Assembly (NCBI GenBank): GCA_026770025.1
Contig: JAMXDE010000015.1
Coordinates: 1,674,001-1,738,000 of the forward strand
DNA: 64,000 bases
DNA from: Craspedostauros australis
Lineage: Eukaryota > Bacillariophyta > Bacillariophyceae > Mastogloiales > Achnanthaceae
Direction of reading: 5' to 3'
The position numbers and the translations under genes are program-made. Shown in pieces: positions 41,124-52,600 of the stretch; the stretch's first letter is position 1, and each line of letters begins with the position of its first letter. The notes below the pieces were generated by a model that did no database searches, had not been told where the DNA came from, and was given only the letters and a program-made list of their open reading frames with translations.

Positions 41124-44100
41124 CTAGGGGACGCAGACATCATTTCGGTCACAACACTGTGTGCAGCATGTGCAATCGGTCTCCGGAGGCAGGATGCCGT
41201 CGCCTGGTTCCTTGCAGTCTGAACTAAACAAAGAGAATTGGAATGATCCATCGCAAAACATTTCGGTGAGGTTGCCTGTGATCGAGTTCTCCTCCAATCG
41301 AAGGCTGTGCAAGTTCGTCAGATTCCCCCATTGGGGCGGGACCTCCCCGTTGATGGAGTTTCCTGAAACGGAGACGGCAACAAGCTGGGACAGATCACCA
41401 ATTTCAAATGGCAACGCGCCTGTGAGCCCATTGTAGTCGAGGTGGAGTTCCTCCAGTGCCAACAACCGCCCGAGCTCTGATGGGATTTCCTCCTTGAAGA
41501 AGTTCAAACTGAGATCGAGAAGTCTGAGACTCGAAAGGTCTCCATATTCCGTCGGGATCGTGCCAGACATGAAGTTAGATGAGAGTTTGAGCTCCTCAAG
41601 CCAAGCCAGCTTTCCAATTTCTGTCGGGAGGGACCCGTGGATGAAATTGTCGGAGCAATCGAAGATGGTCAAGTTTTCGAAAAGAGCAATCTCGGACGGA
41701 AGCTGGTCACTGTCCACATTTGAGTCTGAGAGGATGATGGAGGTGACGTAGCCATCGGCGTCGCATTGGATACCTTCCTCATTCCACCAATCACAAATGG
41801 ATGAAGGCGACAAAACAGGAGCAGTCGTTTCCCAAGGCCCATCGTTGGTAGTGGCATAGTAGAACACAGCCAAGGCGTATCGCTCGACGACCACCTCATC
41901 TGCCGTGTTGGCGAGGTCGAGATCGAAGCTGTCAACATTTCCCAACCAGTCCAGCGCGCGGTATTGCGGGCTTTCGATATCATTGAACACCAACGGGTCC
42001 GTAAAGATTGGATCGCCTTGCAGATATGGTTCCAAGATGGCGAGTATGTCGCTCTTCTTGTCGACATTCAAGATCGGACACTCTGTCTCAGTGTTGCAGC
42101 AGTTGTCCGCGGCATCGCAGCAGTGCGAGCAGCAAGCGCAGGTCGTTGCTGCTGGGACTGTGCCATCGTCAGTGGCACCGCAATCTGATTTGAAGTAAAA
42201 AAGGTCGAGATGCGAGCCTGAGCAAAAGATTGGATTCAGGTTGCCCTGCAATTTGGTTTGCTCCACACCGAGAATCTGCAGGTTGGTAAGCTGGCCCCAC
42301 TCGACTGGGACAGTCCCGTTGAATTTGTTCTGAAAGATCTGGAGGTTGGTCAGGGCTTGCATCTTACCGACCTCGGCGGGCAACGCGCCTGTCAGGGAGT
42401 TTCTGGAGATTTGCAGCAACTGAAGCAATTGCAGGTTGCCAATCTCGGACGGAAGCGTGCCGGTGAAACCAATTTTATCCAATCGAGTTTCCGTCAAGTT
42501 GGCCAGACGGCCGATCTCCGTGGGCATCGGGCCGGACATTGGGAGGAAGAATATCATGAGTTTCACCAAGTTTGATAATAGACCAATTTCGGTTGGCAGC
42601 GTTCCACCGATGACGTTGTTGGCGATGCGCAAGCTGGTGAGCTGTTCGAGGAGGAAGAACTCTTTCGGAATGGTGCCAGTCATGAAATTGGAATCAAACC
42701 TTGCTTCAGTCACCCTGCCGGCTTCATCGCATGAAATGCCATTGCTCGTGTCGGCATCACGCCATTCGCAGACGCTGCTGTTGGTAAGAAAGTTGAATTT
42801 GTTCTCCCACGTGTCCTCGCCTCCGGTCGTGTAGTACAGAACTGCGAGTGCGTAGCGTTCAATGAGTTCGGATGTGGGTGCGAAGGCCGGGTCGATCTTT
42901 GCGACGTCTTGATTTGCGAGCCAATCCAATGCTCTGTACTGTGTGGTGGATCGATCCTCCAGTATATCGCGCCCTGTGTTTGCCGGTTCACCCTCCAGTA
43001 TCTGCGCCAGACGATCGACGAGCGTGTCGAATTCTGCTGTCTGCGGCGTGAAGGTCGGGCTCGATGATGCGATGGGAGCTGCGGTTGGTGCCGACGTCAC
43101 GGGCGATATGTTGTCGGCATTGGAGGAGTTGTTGGAGGAGCTGTTGGAGTTGCCGCCTGATAGTGCCACGCCGACTCCAGCGCCGATCCCTGCCAGCACT
43201 AAAGCGACGATGATGCCAATGCACGTTCTGCGCCTGCTTTGACTGCCGGAGTTGCCGTTTTCGTCGTCCTTCGTGACCTCCACCGCTTCGGCGGTGACAA
43301 CTGCGCCGTTGGTTGCCGCGTCCCCGCCATTGCGCGTTTGCTCCAAGCGCATGCGCTCCTGTAACTGCGTCTCCATGCGCTCCGCGAACTCCTTCTCGAG
43401 ACGCTCCTTGACACGATCCGCCACGTCCTCTTCGGTTGGAGCCAGCTGGGCTGTGATGGGGGTGGCGATCGTGGACAGGTCTTCGGTCTGGTCCATGGTG
43501 AAGACGGAGACGTTGGAAGGCGCATTCTGACGCACCTCCGAGACCGGTGGCGTATGGGACAGATCGGCGGAGAAGGTGGAGGCTGTGGACTGGCGCAAGT
43601 TGTCGCCACTTGAAACGGCGCCTGGTTGGCTCGGGACGGTCTGAGGCGGATCATCCATTGGCTGCAATAGTTCCTCGTCATCCTCCTTCGTTTCAACTGA
43701 GGTGCGACTGGGCATAGCGGCCCTGCTGGGATTGGAACCCCGTTGCGACAGCCGCGTGCCTCTGGGGAATCCGAACTTGCTCCTCTCGAGGATGTCAGTG
43801 CCACCGGCGGTCCGTGTGCCAATGGATGCCTCGGTAGTCCTGAGGGACGTAGGGATAGCCCCGACCTTCTGCGACATCGTGTACGCTGCATTGGACGCAT
43901 TGGACGCATTGGAAGCTTCATTGTCTTCTCTCGATGCGTCAACGCCCGGTACAGAAACGGCTCCTGGTCGCAGCGGTGGCGGAACGCCTGATGCTGATCC
44001 TGACGCTCGCGACTGCATTGAATTGCGGTGCTCCGATCCAATGGCGGAGAAGCATCCGCTGGTGATGGAGGACATGCCGCTGGGTGAGACCAGACCAGCA

Positions 44101-44351
44101 GCACGTTGCGCTCCAGCCCTGGCCTTCGCCTTCGCCTTGGCATCAGCGTCGGCCGTAGAGTTGGTCCTGGTCAATGGACCGCCGCGACGTTGTTCATCTC
44201 GGTATCGGCCGATGCGGACCTCCCGACGGTGGGCTGCAGGCTTTCTGCTGTCAGCAGCACTGGCGGCGCCATCATTGTCTTCCTTCTCCATCCCGCCATT
44301 GCGTTCTTTGTCATCGGCGGGGCTCCTTGGTGGTGGCTTGCGGTCGTCCAT
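41124..44351 (-). CDS. Type II membrane protein with two LRR/cysteine-rich modules, copy 2
   Basis: Predicted 1075 aa from ATG at 44351 (the frame opens 18 bases earlier at a TTG). Architecture equals copy 1: disordered N-terminus, membrane helix about 375-398, two cap-plus-LRR modules, two cysteine clusters. Over the first 430 or so residues I count about three substitutions relative to copy 1 (S/G beside the membrane helix, A/P, D/N). Over the remaining 640 or so I count roughly 45, plus one deleted residue in the second cap (EEG-IQC), mostly at variable LRR positions. Both copies are intact. Role inferred as cell-surface recognition or adhesion; no ligand or partner can be read from the sequence. 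Confidence 0.9.
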   Translation of the reverse strand: MDDRKPPPRSPADDKERNGGMEKEDNDGAASAADSRKPAAHRREVRIGRYRDEQRRGGPLTRTNSTADADAKAKAKARAGAQRAAGLVSPSGMSSITSGCFSAIGSEHRNSMQSRASGSASGVPPPLRPGAVSVPGVDASREDNEASNASNASNAAYTMSQKVGAIPTSLRTTEASIGTRTAGGTDILERSKFGFPRGTRLSQRGSNPSRAAMPSRTSVETKEDDEELLQPMDDPPQTVPSQPGAVSSGDNLRQSTASTFSADLSHTPPVSEVRQNAPSNVSVFTMDQTEDLSTIATPITAQLAPTEEDVADRVKERLEKEFAERMETQLQERMRLEQTRNGGDAATNGAVVTAEAVEVTKDDENGNSGSQSRRRTCIGIIVALVLAGIGAGVGVALSGGNSNSSSNNSSNADNISPVTSAPTAAPIASSSPTFTPQTAEFDTLVDRLAQILEGEPANTGRDILEDRSTTQYRALDWLANQDVAKIDPAFAPTSELIERYALAVLYYTTGGEDTWENKFNFLTNSSVCEWRDADTSNGISCDEAGRVTEARFDSNFMTGTIPKEFFLLEQLTSLRIANNVIGGTLPTEIGLLSNLVKLMIFFLPMSGPMPTEIGRLANLTETRLDKIGFTGTLPSEIGNLQLLQLLQISRNSLTGALPAEVGKMQALTNLQIFQNKFNGTVPVEWGQLTNLQILGVEQTKLQGNLNPIFCSGSHLDLFYFKSDCGATDDGTVPAATTCACCSHCCDAADNCCNTETECPILNVDKKSDILAILEPYLQGDPIFTDPLVFNDIESPQYRALDWLGNVDSFDLDLANTADEVVVERYALAVFYYATTNDGPWETTAPVLSPSSICDWWNEEGIQCDADGYVTSIILSDSNVDSDQLPSEIALFENLTIFDCSDNFIHGSLPTEIGKLAWLEELKLSSNFMSGTIPTEYGDLSSLRLLDLSLNFFKEEIPSELGRLLALEELHLDYNGLTGALPFEIGDLSQLVAVSVSGNSINGEVPPQWGNLTNLHSLRLEENSITGNLTEMFCDGSFQFSLFSSDCKEPGDGILPPETDCTCCTQCCDRNDVCVP

Positions 44352-45615
44352 CACAGTGGCGTCTAACAAGTGGAGTTCAGTGGAGCGAAGTGGAGTTCTG
44401 TCCTTCGTCGTTGTTGTTGTTGCTGTTGTTGTTGTTGTGGGATGAAGAATCCTCTCATCTCAGCTGCGCCGGAGCCACAACCAATCGCGATCCACGAAGA
44501 GTTCAAGGCACTTCGTGCAAGCTTCGTTGGTTTGTGAAGGATTTCTGAGAAATCCGTGTTCTGTGTTGTGATTTCGTCCCTGCTGCTGTGGCGCTGGTAT
44601 GATCCATGTCGGCGCCAAGAGCTCCCGGCCCGAACATCACCGACACCCACAGAGGTAGTTCATACCGCGCGCAGGCTGCGCCATACATCAAAGATGTATG
44701 AGTCCGAACACGATCAGGGACGAAAAACGCCTTTCGCTGCCTTCACTCTCTCTCCCTCCCATGCGCACAAATCAGCACTCGACAGTTGTGCCCAAATGGA
44801 AAAGAGGCAGCGGCAATGATCATGAACATGTGAGACGCTGTTGGTATCTCATCAAAGGCAGTGAGTACCACTTTGTATAAATGTACAAAAGTCGTGATAC
44901 TATTCGCCATGGAAACAACATTTCGAGATACCCTTGTTGGGATTCTTGACGATCGAATTAATCGGACATTGTTCGACTCGTTCTGATACCCGGTCAATGA
45001 GTGTTCGTGAATGTGCCAGACGTAGTGTATCATTCCAATCAAGATCAGGCATGTGCTAACCTCAACACGGGAATGATGGGGAGGGTCAGATTCACTCAGG
45101 TAGACTCATATGTACATCATCAGCAAGGGTGCATGTGCAGCAAAAAAGGTGATACATTGGTCGCCATTCCTGGATACACCTCATTGCAAGAACCCAGTAC
45201 GAAGCTGCCTCTGCATGGAGGACACATAATGTCGCCACTCGTACCGTAAATTCCGCCCTCACGAACTCGTGTTCCTCGCTCCTTTTCTCGTCTTGACGGC
45301 AAATTGCACTGATGAAAGTTGGCGTAGTGCTGTCCTCTCCCTACTCGTATCCTTTGCGAGCACTGGCAACGCACACCAGTACATTCCAACAAGCGCACTA
45401 GTCTATGATTCTCGTCAATAATGATATGTGGATTAGGTCGCAGTAGTGTGAAGGGTGTTGGTGGATCGAAAACGTCGAAACAACGGCACTTCTCAACACG
45501 TAAGTCCTTCCATTTGCAATGCAACGCCACAGAGCAAAGTGGTACGAATGGATCATGTGCTGCCCGCCGCACCATGGCCAGATGCATCATTGGCGATCCA
45601 AGGGACGAATTGTGG
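44352..45615. other. Upstream region of LRR copy 2, no gene
   Basis: Contains the CAA/CAG leader repeat (about 44406-44438), the 1-kb region shared with copy 1 and, after 45470, a short unique stretch before the stop of LRR copy 3. The minus frame of 208 codons at 45120-45746 crosses all of these and is not supported. Confidence 0.6.
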
Positions 45616-47077
45616 TCACACAGGCAAGCAATCGTCGATCCGATCACAACACTGCGTGCAGCATGCGCACTCGGTCTCTGGAGGGTGACTGATGTCTGCA
45701 AGTTCCCTGCAATCCGAAGAAAACGAAATGAATTCGGCCGATCCATCGCAGAATACCTCGCTGAGATTGCCGGTGATTGGGTTCGTCTTCAATTCCAGTT
45801 CGACCAAGTTCGTCAGGTTCCGCCATTGGAACGGGACCTCTCCCTCAAGCTTGTTGGCGTGGAGATCGATGGAAGTGAGCTGGGATAGCTCGCCAATCTC
45901 GGATGGCGACGGTCCTGTGATCTTGTTGCCCTGCAAAGAAAGCTCCACCAACAATGACAAGCGCCCGAGCTCTGACGGAATCCCCTCCTTGATGTGGTTG
46001 AAACTGAGATCAAGAATCACGAGACTTGAAAGGTCTCCGTATTCTGTCGGGATCGTGCTGGTGATTGCGTTCGAGGAGAAGTTGATCTCCTCAAGCAGAG
46101 ACAGTTTTCCAATTTCGGTGGGAAAATGCCCGAAGATGTAATTGTTAGAGACTTCCAAAATGGTCAGGTGTTCCAGAAGAGCGATCTCCGAGGGGAACGG
46201 ATCAGCGTTCACGCCAACCGCCGAAAGCATGACGGAAGTGACGAACCCTTCGTCGTTGCACCTCACACCCTTGTCGTTGTCCCACCATTCACAAGCGGAC
46301 GAAGCTGATAGAAACGGCGCGGTCGTATTCCAAAGATCGCTGCTAGCTGTGGCATAGTAGAGCACAGCCAGAGCGTATCGCTCCACGACCACCTCATGCG
46401 CCGTGTTGGCGAGATCCAGATCTGAGCTGTCGACGTTCCCCAACCAGTAGAGAGCACGGTATTGCGGGCTTTCGAAGTCATGGAATACGGAAGGATCTGT
46501 AGTTATCGGCTCGCCCTGTAGGGATGGTTCCAAGATGGTACGTATATCGCCCATCTTTCCGAAACTCAATATGGGGCACTCTGTCTCAAGGATGCAGCAG
46601 CCGCCTTCGGCGTTGCAGCAGTTCGAGCAGCAGCCACACGATGTTTGTGCTGGAATACCACCATCATCAGTGGCAACACAACCCGAATAGAAGTCAGAAA
46701 GGAACGGATGCGATCCTGTGCAAAAGATTGGATTCAGGTTGCCCTCCAACTCGGTTTTCTCGACATGAAGACTCTGCAGGTTGGTAAGCTGACCCCATTC
46801 GGCCGGGACTGTCCCATTGAATCTGTTCTCAAAGATCTGGAGGTTGGTCAGGGCTTGCAGTCTGCCAATGTCGGTGGGCAATGCACCCGCCATGGAGTTA
46901 CTGGAGACATCCAGCGACTCCACCAAATGCAGATTGCCAATCTCGGACGGAAGGCTGCCCGTGAGACCAATCTTGTCCATTCGAACTTCCATCAAGTTGG
47001 CCAGACGACCGATCTCTGTGGGCATCGGGCCGGACATCTGAAGGAAGGACATCCTGAGTTTCATCAAGTTTGATAAC
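45616..47077 (-). pseudogene. LRR protein copy 3, truncated by element 5
   Basis: In frame from the insertion point (47077) to a stop at 45616, about 486 codons. It begins within the first LRR block at the place where copies 1 and 2 read LLSNLVKL. It then has the first cysteine cluster (CGCCSNCC), the second cap (CEWWDND), the second LRR block and the final CACCTQCC cluster. It is clearly diverged from copies 1 and 2, so it is an older tandem paralog. The cytoplasmic part, membrane helix and first cap are absent here and presumably lie beyond the right end of element 5, outside the window. The remaining coding sequence has no internal stop, so disruption looks recent. Confidence 0.88.
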
Positions 47078-47605
47078 TAATAGAGCCCAAACGTAATGGC
47101 TGTTGTCTTGTTGGCTGTTCTTTAGCTGTAGGCAGAGGCTTGACTGGCAAGCGATCCGGACAAGAGTCTTCTGTTCCACAAGTAGTCAATTTAGAATACT
47201 GGTAGATGGTGAAGAAACGTGCGGATTATGAGATTAGTGCTATGGTTCTTCTCTTCAAGGGGAATCTCCTGTGGTGTCCTGTTTGACAATGCGTATGGGT
47301 TGTGTAGCCCGAGTACCGTGGGTCGAGATCCGTCGTCTGGGTTCTGTGAGAGACAATGGGCGATGATGCTCGTTGTTGTGGCTTTGGTTCCGTGCGTCGG
47401 CGTTTTGGCGATGGCGGGTGTCAGAAACTTGGTTATCGGAACCCCATTGGCTCCTTGACACGAATTCCGAAGATCCACTTCAAGGTTCTGGATCTGTCTC
47501 CAAACGTGGGTTTCGGCGAAGTGTCCGTTCGATCTACTGGAATGTTGACGAGTCGGATGATTCGTAGTCTCTCTCGCTAAGGTGGTTACTAGTTTAGCTC
47601 TATTA
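47078..47605 (-). repeat. Element 5 3' LTR
   Basis: 528 bp bounded by the 9-bp inverted repeat TAATAGAGC / GCTCTATTA, unusual in lacking TG...CA ends. The left flank ATAAC is the likely target duplication; its partner is outside the window. Confidence 0.8.
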
Positions 47606-47703
47606 CTCCCCTTCATCTCACGTTGAAACGTGAGTTGACTGAAAGCAAGAAAGCTAATCGTAGTGTGGTTTGTTCCGCCGCCCAAGATGGCGGCGAGCGG
47701 TCT
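47606..47703 (-). other. Element 5 3' untranslated region and polypurine tract
   Basis: About 100 bases between the polyprotein stop and the LTR, with CTCCCCTTC (purine-rich on the element strand) adjoining the LTR. Confidence 0.6.
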
Positions 47704-48774
47704 TCATTCGGACTGTTCGTTGTTGTCGTAGTAGCCGCGGCGTCGGCGGCGGTTGGCGAGCATGGTTTCCAATGCCTTGTTCAACGAGGAGGTGATGCTG
47801 ACCTGCTGAACTTGGTTGATATGGTCGAGCCCTCCGCAGAAGAGGATATCGGCGAGGGTTTGGATGACCATAGGTGTCCTCTCGTCGTTTTGGAGGACGG
47901 CCTTGATCTGAGCTGTGGGGTCGGGAGGCATCTGGAAGATGGACGGTTGCATCATCGTTGGTCCTCTGTTGCTGGACATGATGTATCCGGACCGAAGGCG
48001 TCGGGGTGACAGGTATGCTATCGCTGGTCGGGCCTCCGTTCGGGCTCTCTTGTTAGCATTGCTGATCTCCGGAGTGTCGGGGGTCGATGGTAGGGGATGC
48101 TTCGAGGCACGGAGTTGTCGGGTATTGGCGTTCGCGTACTCATTGTAATTCACGGGTGCCGGGTACGCGGTTGCTATTGGCACGTCATCACCGGTTGGTT
48201 CCTCCGGTGGTGTAGGGACCTCTGGTTGCTCATCCTGGGGTGTGGGGGGCACTGGTTCTGCCGTCTCAGTAGGTTCTTCCACGATCGTGGTGGGGGCCCT
48301 TTCCGTGTTGATGGTCCCACTCGTGGATTTCTTGGCGGACCTGACCTGTTTGATCGTCTTGATTCCCGACATTCCCGAGGAAATGGTGGAGTCCTCGGAT
48401 TCGTCGAAGAGCCCCTCTCTTTTGGGGCGGTTGCTTTGCTTGCTGCTGGCTCCAGAGGTGGATCGTCGCGACGCTTGGCTTCGTTTGGTCGACTTGCCTT
48501 CTGGTCGGTAGATGGACCCAGAATCGTCGCTGTCGCCGGGCTCTGGGATGGATGCGCTGTCCATGGAATGGTCGGTTGGGATCATAGGCTTTGGGCGTAC
48601 CTTGTCGGTATACCCTTGTCCATCTCGCGTGGCTGTCAAGATTTTGGACGCCGGTGATGGTCGTGAGGATCGCCTGACGGGAGGTCTGGGGTGGCTGATT
48701 ACCGCTCCACTTGCGATCTCTGCTTCTACGTCGATCACGCTTCCTGGGTCTTGCGATTCTTGGTCCTCGTCGCG
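47704..48774 (-). CDS. Element 5 polyprotein, C-terminal fragment
   Basis: The frame opens inside the element 4 LTR, but the true element 5 sequence starts at 48774 (RDEDQESQD) and ends at the stop at 47704. It is the direct continuation of the polyprotein at 56150-64000: the duplicated hexamer GTCGCG encodes the same RD pair on both sides, in frame. The fragment (about 355 codons) is rich in S, P, T, E and R, with basic patches (KKSTSG, NKRARTE, ANRRRRRGYY) and a more ordered segment near the end (VIQTLADILFCGG). No known domain is recognised. It forms the end of a C-terminal extension beyond RNase H that other copias here lack. Confidence 0.8.
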   Translation of the reverse strand, partial: RDEDQESQDPGSVIDVEAEIASGAVISHPRPPVRRSSRPSPASKILTATRDGQGYTDKVRPKPMIPTDHSMDSASIPEPGDSDDSGSIYRPEGKSTKRSQASRRSTSGASSKQSNRPKREGLFDESEDSTISSGMSGIKTIKQVRSAKKSTSGTINTERAPTTIVEEPTETAEPVPPTPQDEQPEVPTPPEEPTGDDVPIATAYPAPVNYNEYANANTRQLRASKHPLPSTPDTPEISNANKRARTEARPAIAYLSPRRLRSGYIMSSNRGPTMMQPSIFQMPPDPTAQIKAVLQNDERTPMVIQTLADILFCGGLDHINQVQQVSITSSLNKALETMLANRRRRRGYYDNNEQSE

Positions 48775-49567
48775 TGTCGAGATGTACATGTGAGTATATG
48801 TCAAGATGTACGTGTATATGTGCATCGTTCACCCGCTATTCTCTCATATGCACTTGGACGGTATAACTACATTCGTGTCGATAGTATACTGTGATTCGTC
48901 AGAATTACAGGGGAAATGGAACACACGAAAAGGGGCAAGATTTCTGGAGGAAATTTGCAAATAACGATTTCTGAGAGAATCAGAAGATCGTCCGTCCATG
49001 CATCAATGGTACCAAGAGAATCTCGAGGTACTTCCCAACTAAACCTCAGATGACGATATCATCTGACAGACTACTGCATCACCAATGGAACGTGACATCT
49101 GGAGAGCAGAAGGACACCTACTGACGTCGACAGGATGTCAACATGTCACCACGTCGACAGCTGTCTCCAAATCAGAACAGGAGGCGAAGATACGATGACC
49201 CATGAAGATCATGGATACTGAAGGTGAACTTCAAATGGTAAGTACTCATGGAGTAGAAGCCAGTACTGAATGAACGGAGTGTCGAATGCGGAGCACGCAT
49301 CGAACACGGAGTATCGTGTAGCACGAGCACACGATGGTGAGAGAGAGAGAGAGAGAATACAGAGAGGAGCGAGAGAGCATCTCGCGTACCGACTCATAGT
49401 CGGAGACTGAATCTACGAAACAGATTGAAGCGCCGAGAGCATCGGGCAAGACAACTGGTGTACACCGAGAGTATCGGAGTAGCCAAGTAATGAAATAGCA
49501 AACAGACGACTATCAACCACCACCATCTTCCACGATCGTAGGTTACCGTGAGCGGAACTTGCCAACA
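48775..49567 (+). repeat. Element 4 5' LTR
   Basis: TGTCGAG...GCCAACA, 793 bp. Its first 42 or so bases also occur alone at 31018. Confidence 0.95.
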
Positions 49568-49579
49568 CGTTTATAAACG
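49568..49579 (+). other. 12-base palindrome abutting the element 4 5' LTR
   Basis: CGTTTATAAACG occupies the primer-binding-site position and is its own reverse complement. I could not assign a tRNA. Confidence 0.5.
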
Positions 49580-49649
49580 ATAGATCAGGGCAAGCCCGCG
49601 AATCGTATCGTGCGAGGAAGACGAACATCATTCAAGAGCAGCAGGCTGA

Positions 49650-52600
49650 ATGAGCGAGGAAGAGGAATTGAAAGACATCCCTCTGTCCAATCCGACTATC
49701 AAGAGAGAAGAAGGTGCGAGTGAGACTCCACCACGACAAGAGAAGGAAGCAGCCGCGGCTACTGTCCTATCAAGCGCAGACGCAAGCGCGATCGACGAGA
49801 CCGAAGAAGAACGGTCTGCAAGACTACATCGTAAGGAGAAGAGGATTCTCAAGGCGATCAAGCAAGAGGAGACTGGTGTGACGGAGAGCATTCGCACAGC
49901 CAAACAGAGTGGGAAAAGTGAGACACCACCAGGAGGAGAATTTGTGAGCAAATCAATCCTCGCGAAACAACAAGCGAAAATCGAAGAATCGGCAACACAG
50001 AAACCGACGGAAATCAAGGGCGCGAGCGCACCAACGACGAAACAACGAACCAACATGGCGACATCAGCCAACATGAACAAGCGACGCATCAAGGCGCCAA
50101 TGTTCAGCGGTGAACAGGAAGACTACAGCGCATGGGAGTCCCAAGCGAAGGCATACGCTCGTGCACAGAAGACGAGAGACGTAATGTTGGGGAAGACCAA
50201 GGTCCCAACAGTGAGCGAGATCGCGGCAGCCACCGATGAAGACAAGGAAGCGATGGAGGAAATCTACGAACTGGGATGCGACTGCTTCAGCGATCTGATC
50301 CTCATGATGGATGCAGAGAAAGGAAAAGGTAAGCAGGCCATCCAGTACATCAACCAATGCATCTCCGACGACTACCCCGAAGGAGACGCACACGGAGCGT
50401 GGAACGTTCTCGCGGAGAAGTTCCGACCATCCGACGCGGTGACGAAGATCAAACTCAAGCGCCAATTCAACAATGAAAAGATGAAAAGAGACACGGACCC
50501 CGACATCTACATCACGCAACTCGAAAGTCTACGATCGCGTCTCCACGATGTCAAGTACGAGATCACGGACGAAGAAATGATCATGCAAATCCTCAGCACG
50601 GTGAGCAACGAATACAGAACTCACATCGTGAACTTCCAACACCAACTCACGTTCAATCCGGAACTGGTTACCATCAACACGATCAGAGGAGTACTCCGCA
50701 CTGCATACGCCACGCATAGAGGAGGCAAAGCATACGTCGACGACTTCCAAGACAGTAACACGAAGAGCAACGACACCGGCTTCACAAGCACCGGTAACTT
50801 CAAGGGTACTTGTCACAACTGTGGTGTGTATGGCCATAGATCTGCCGATTGCCCAGAACGCAAGAAATCGAACAACAAGAAAAACAACAACAACAACAAC
50901 AACAAGATGAACGGAAAGCGCAACAAGGGAAGCGGCTTCAAGGGCAAGTGCAACTACTGCGGCATCTTCGGACATCGTGAGGCGGAGTGCCAAAAGAAGA
51001 AGTTCAACGAAAGCAAGAAGAACAACGAACAAGCCAACGCGGCTACGGAAGGACACGACAAGAGCGGGCACGAGATGGTACTCTCAGCAAAGGACATGCC
51101 GCTCTGCATGTTGGTGTCCGACGACTACATCGAAGACTCCTTCTTCGATAACTTCGAATACGTCGGGAGTGACGACGAAGTGCAGGATGATGAGATCATC
51201 CCGGAGTGGCTCAGCGAGGAGCCAATCATCCACGAGGTGGATCCAAGACGCGAAGTGAGCTATGAATGCTGCTTCAACGCGCACGACCTGATCGGTTCAT
51301 ACGGCGACGAAGCTGAGATGGACGAAGAGGCCAACGATAGCGACATCGAAGAGGCCATGAGCGATGACAACGACGACGCCGACGAGGACGGCACAGATGA
51401 AGACGACGAGGCGAACCGCGGCGCGGCGCCTCCTCCTCCAGCGGCGGGGATCAACAGATCGGGTATCTTCGACGAGGATGACAGCAACGAATCAGAGAAC
51501 GGCAATCATCCAGACGACAGCTTTAATCCAAACGAGCGTGTCGTTTACCCAGGGAATATCGACTTCCCACCAATCGAGGATCCCAACAGGTCCAACTACC
51601 TCCATCGTCATGACACCGTCCCATATGCAACAGAGACAGCATTGGTGATCCAGAAGCAACTCATCTTCGATGCAGTGATGGAAGCAGGAGTGAGCTTGTT
51701 CCCAGGAGTCGCACAAGGAGTGCTGAGACCAATATGGGTGAATATGATGGGATCGATCCTATCCGAGAACTTCAGATCGATCGAAGAGATTCTCGCCAAT
51801 TCGGTTGTGATCAATCGCATATTGGAAGCAGCCAAGACAGAGACGATCCCAGAGACGGATCTTCATTACATCCTTGGAGGATGTATGCGGGTACTCTTAC
51901 GCGAACGACCACGCGTCCACCCATACGATCCAGCCACAGGATCTCATCGGAACAGTACAATTCCATCGGACTACGCGCAACTACCCGATGACATGGATGA
52001 CGGAGATCATCATCCTCCATACAACGAAGATGGAGTTCACGAAGACGACGACGACGGCAGCTTCGACGACGAGATAGCTGCGGCAGCTGTGGAGCAACTC
52101 CACGACCTGAGCACCAAGTACAAGGACAAGGTCAACAAGGACACCTGGCTCGCCGACAGCGGAGCTTCGTGTCACATCGTCAACTCGGACGCCGCTCTCT
52201 TTAACGTGCGGCACATCAAGTCATTCGTCCAAGTGGGAGACAGCACGAAGCTGGATTCTCCCAAGATGGGATCCATTCGCTTGAAAGTCAAGCAGCGAGA
52301 CAACACTGGCCACATCATCCGGCTCGATGACGTGAAGTACACACCCAAGATGGCGGTGAACCTTTTCTCCACGAACAAGGCTCTGTACAACGGTTACCAA
52401 CTTGGTAGCAACGGCATTCTGATGGACATCATCAACGGATCCGGAATGAAGATCGTGTTCGATCGAGTCTTCCCCACATCCAACGGATTCATCACGGGAG
52501 TGCAGATGCACCCCATCATGCCAACATACGACGACAAGGCTTGCACAGCCATCGTCAAGAATCCATCCAAGGAGATCAGCGCGGTGAACCTGCACCGAAT

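Larger units (their letters stand above)
40846..45470. repeat. Segmental duplication, copy 2
   Basis: Partner of 1035-5659 plus 28461-28530. It keeps the unoccupied site (CTATGATT near 45403-45410) of the whole 22.8-kb insertion found in copy 1. Confidence 0.93.

Noticed and set aside
47191..47685. 164-codon minus frame
   Set aside because: Almost wholly inside the 3' LTR of element 5.
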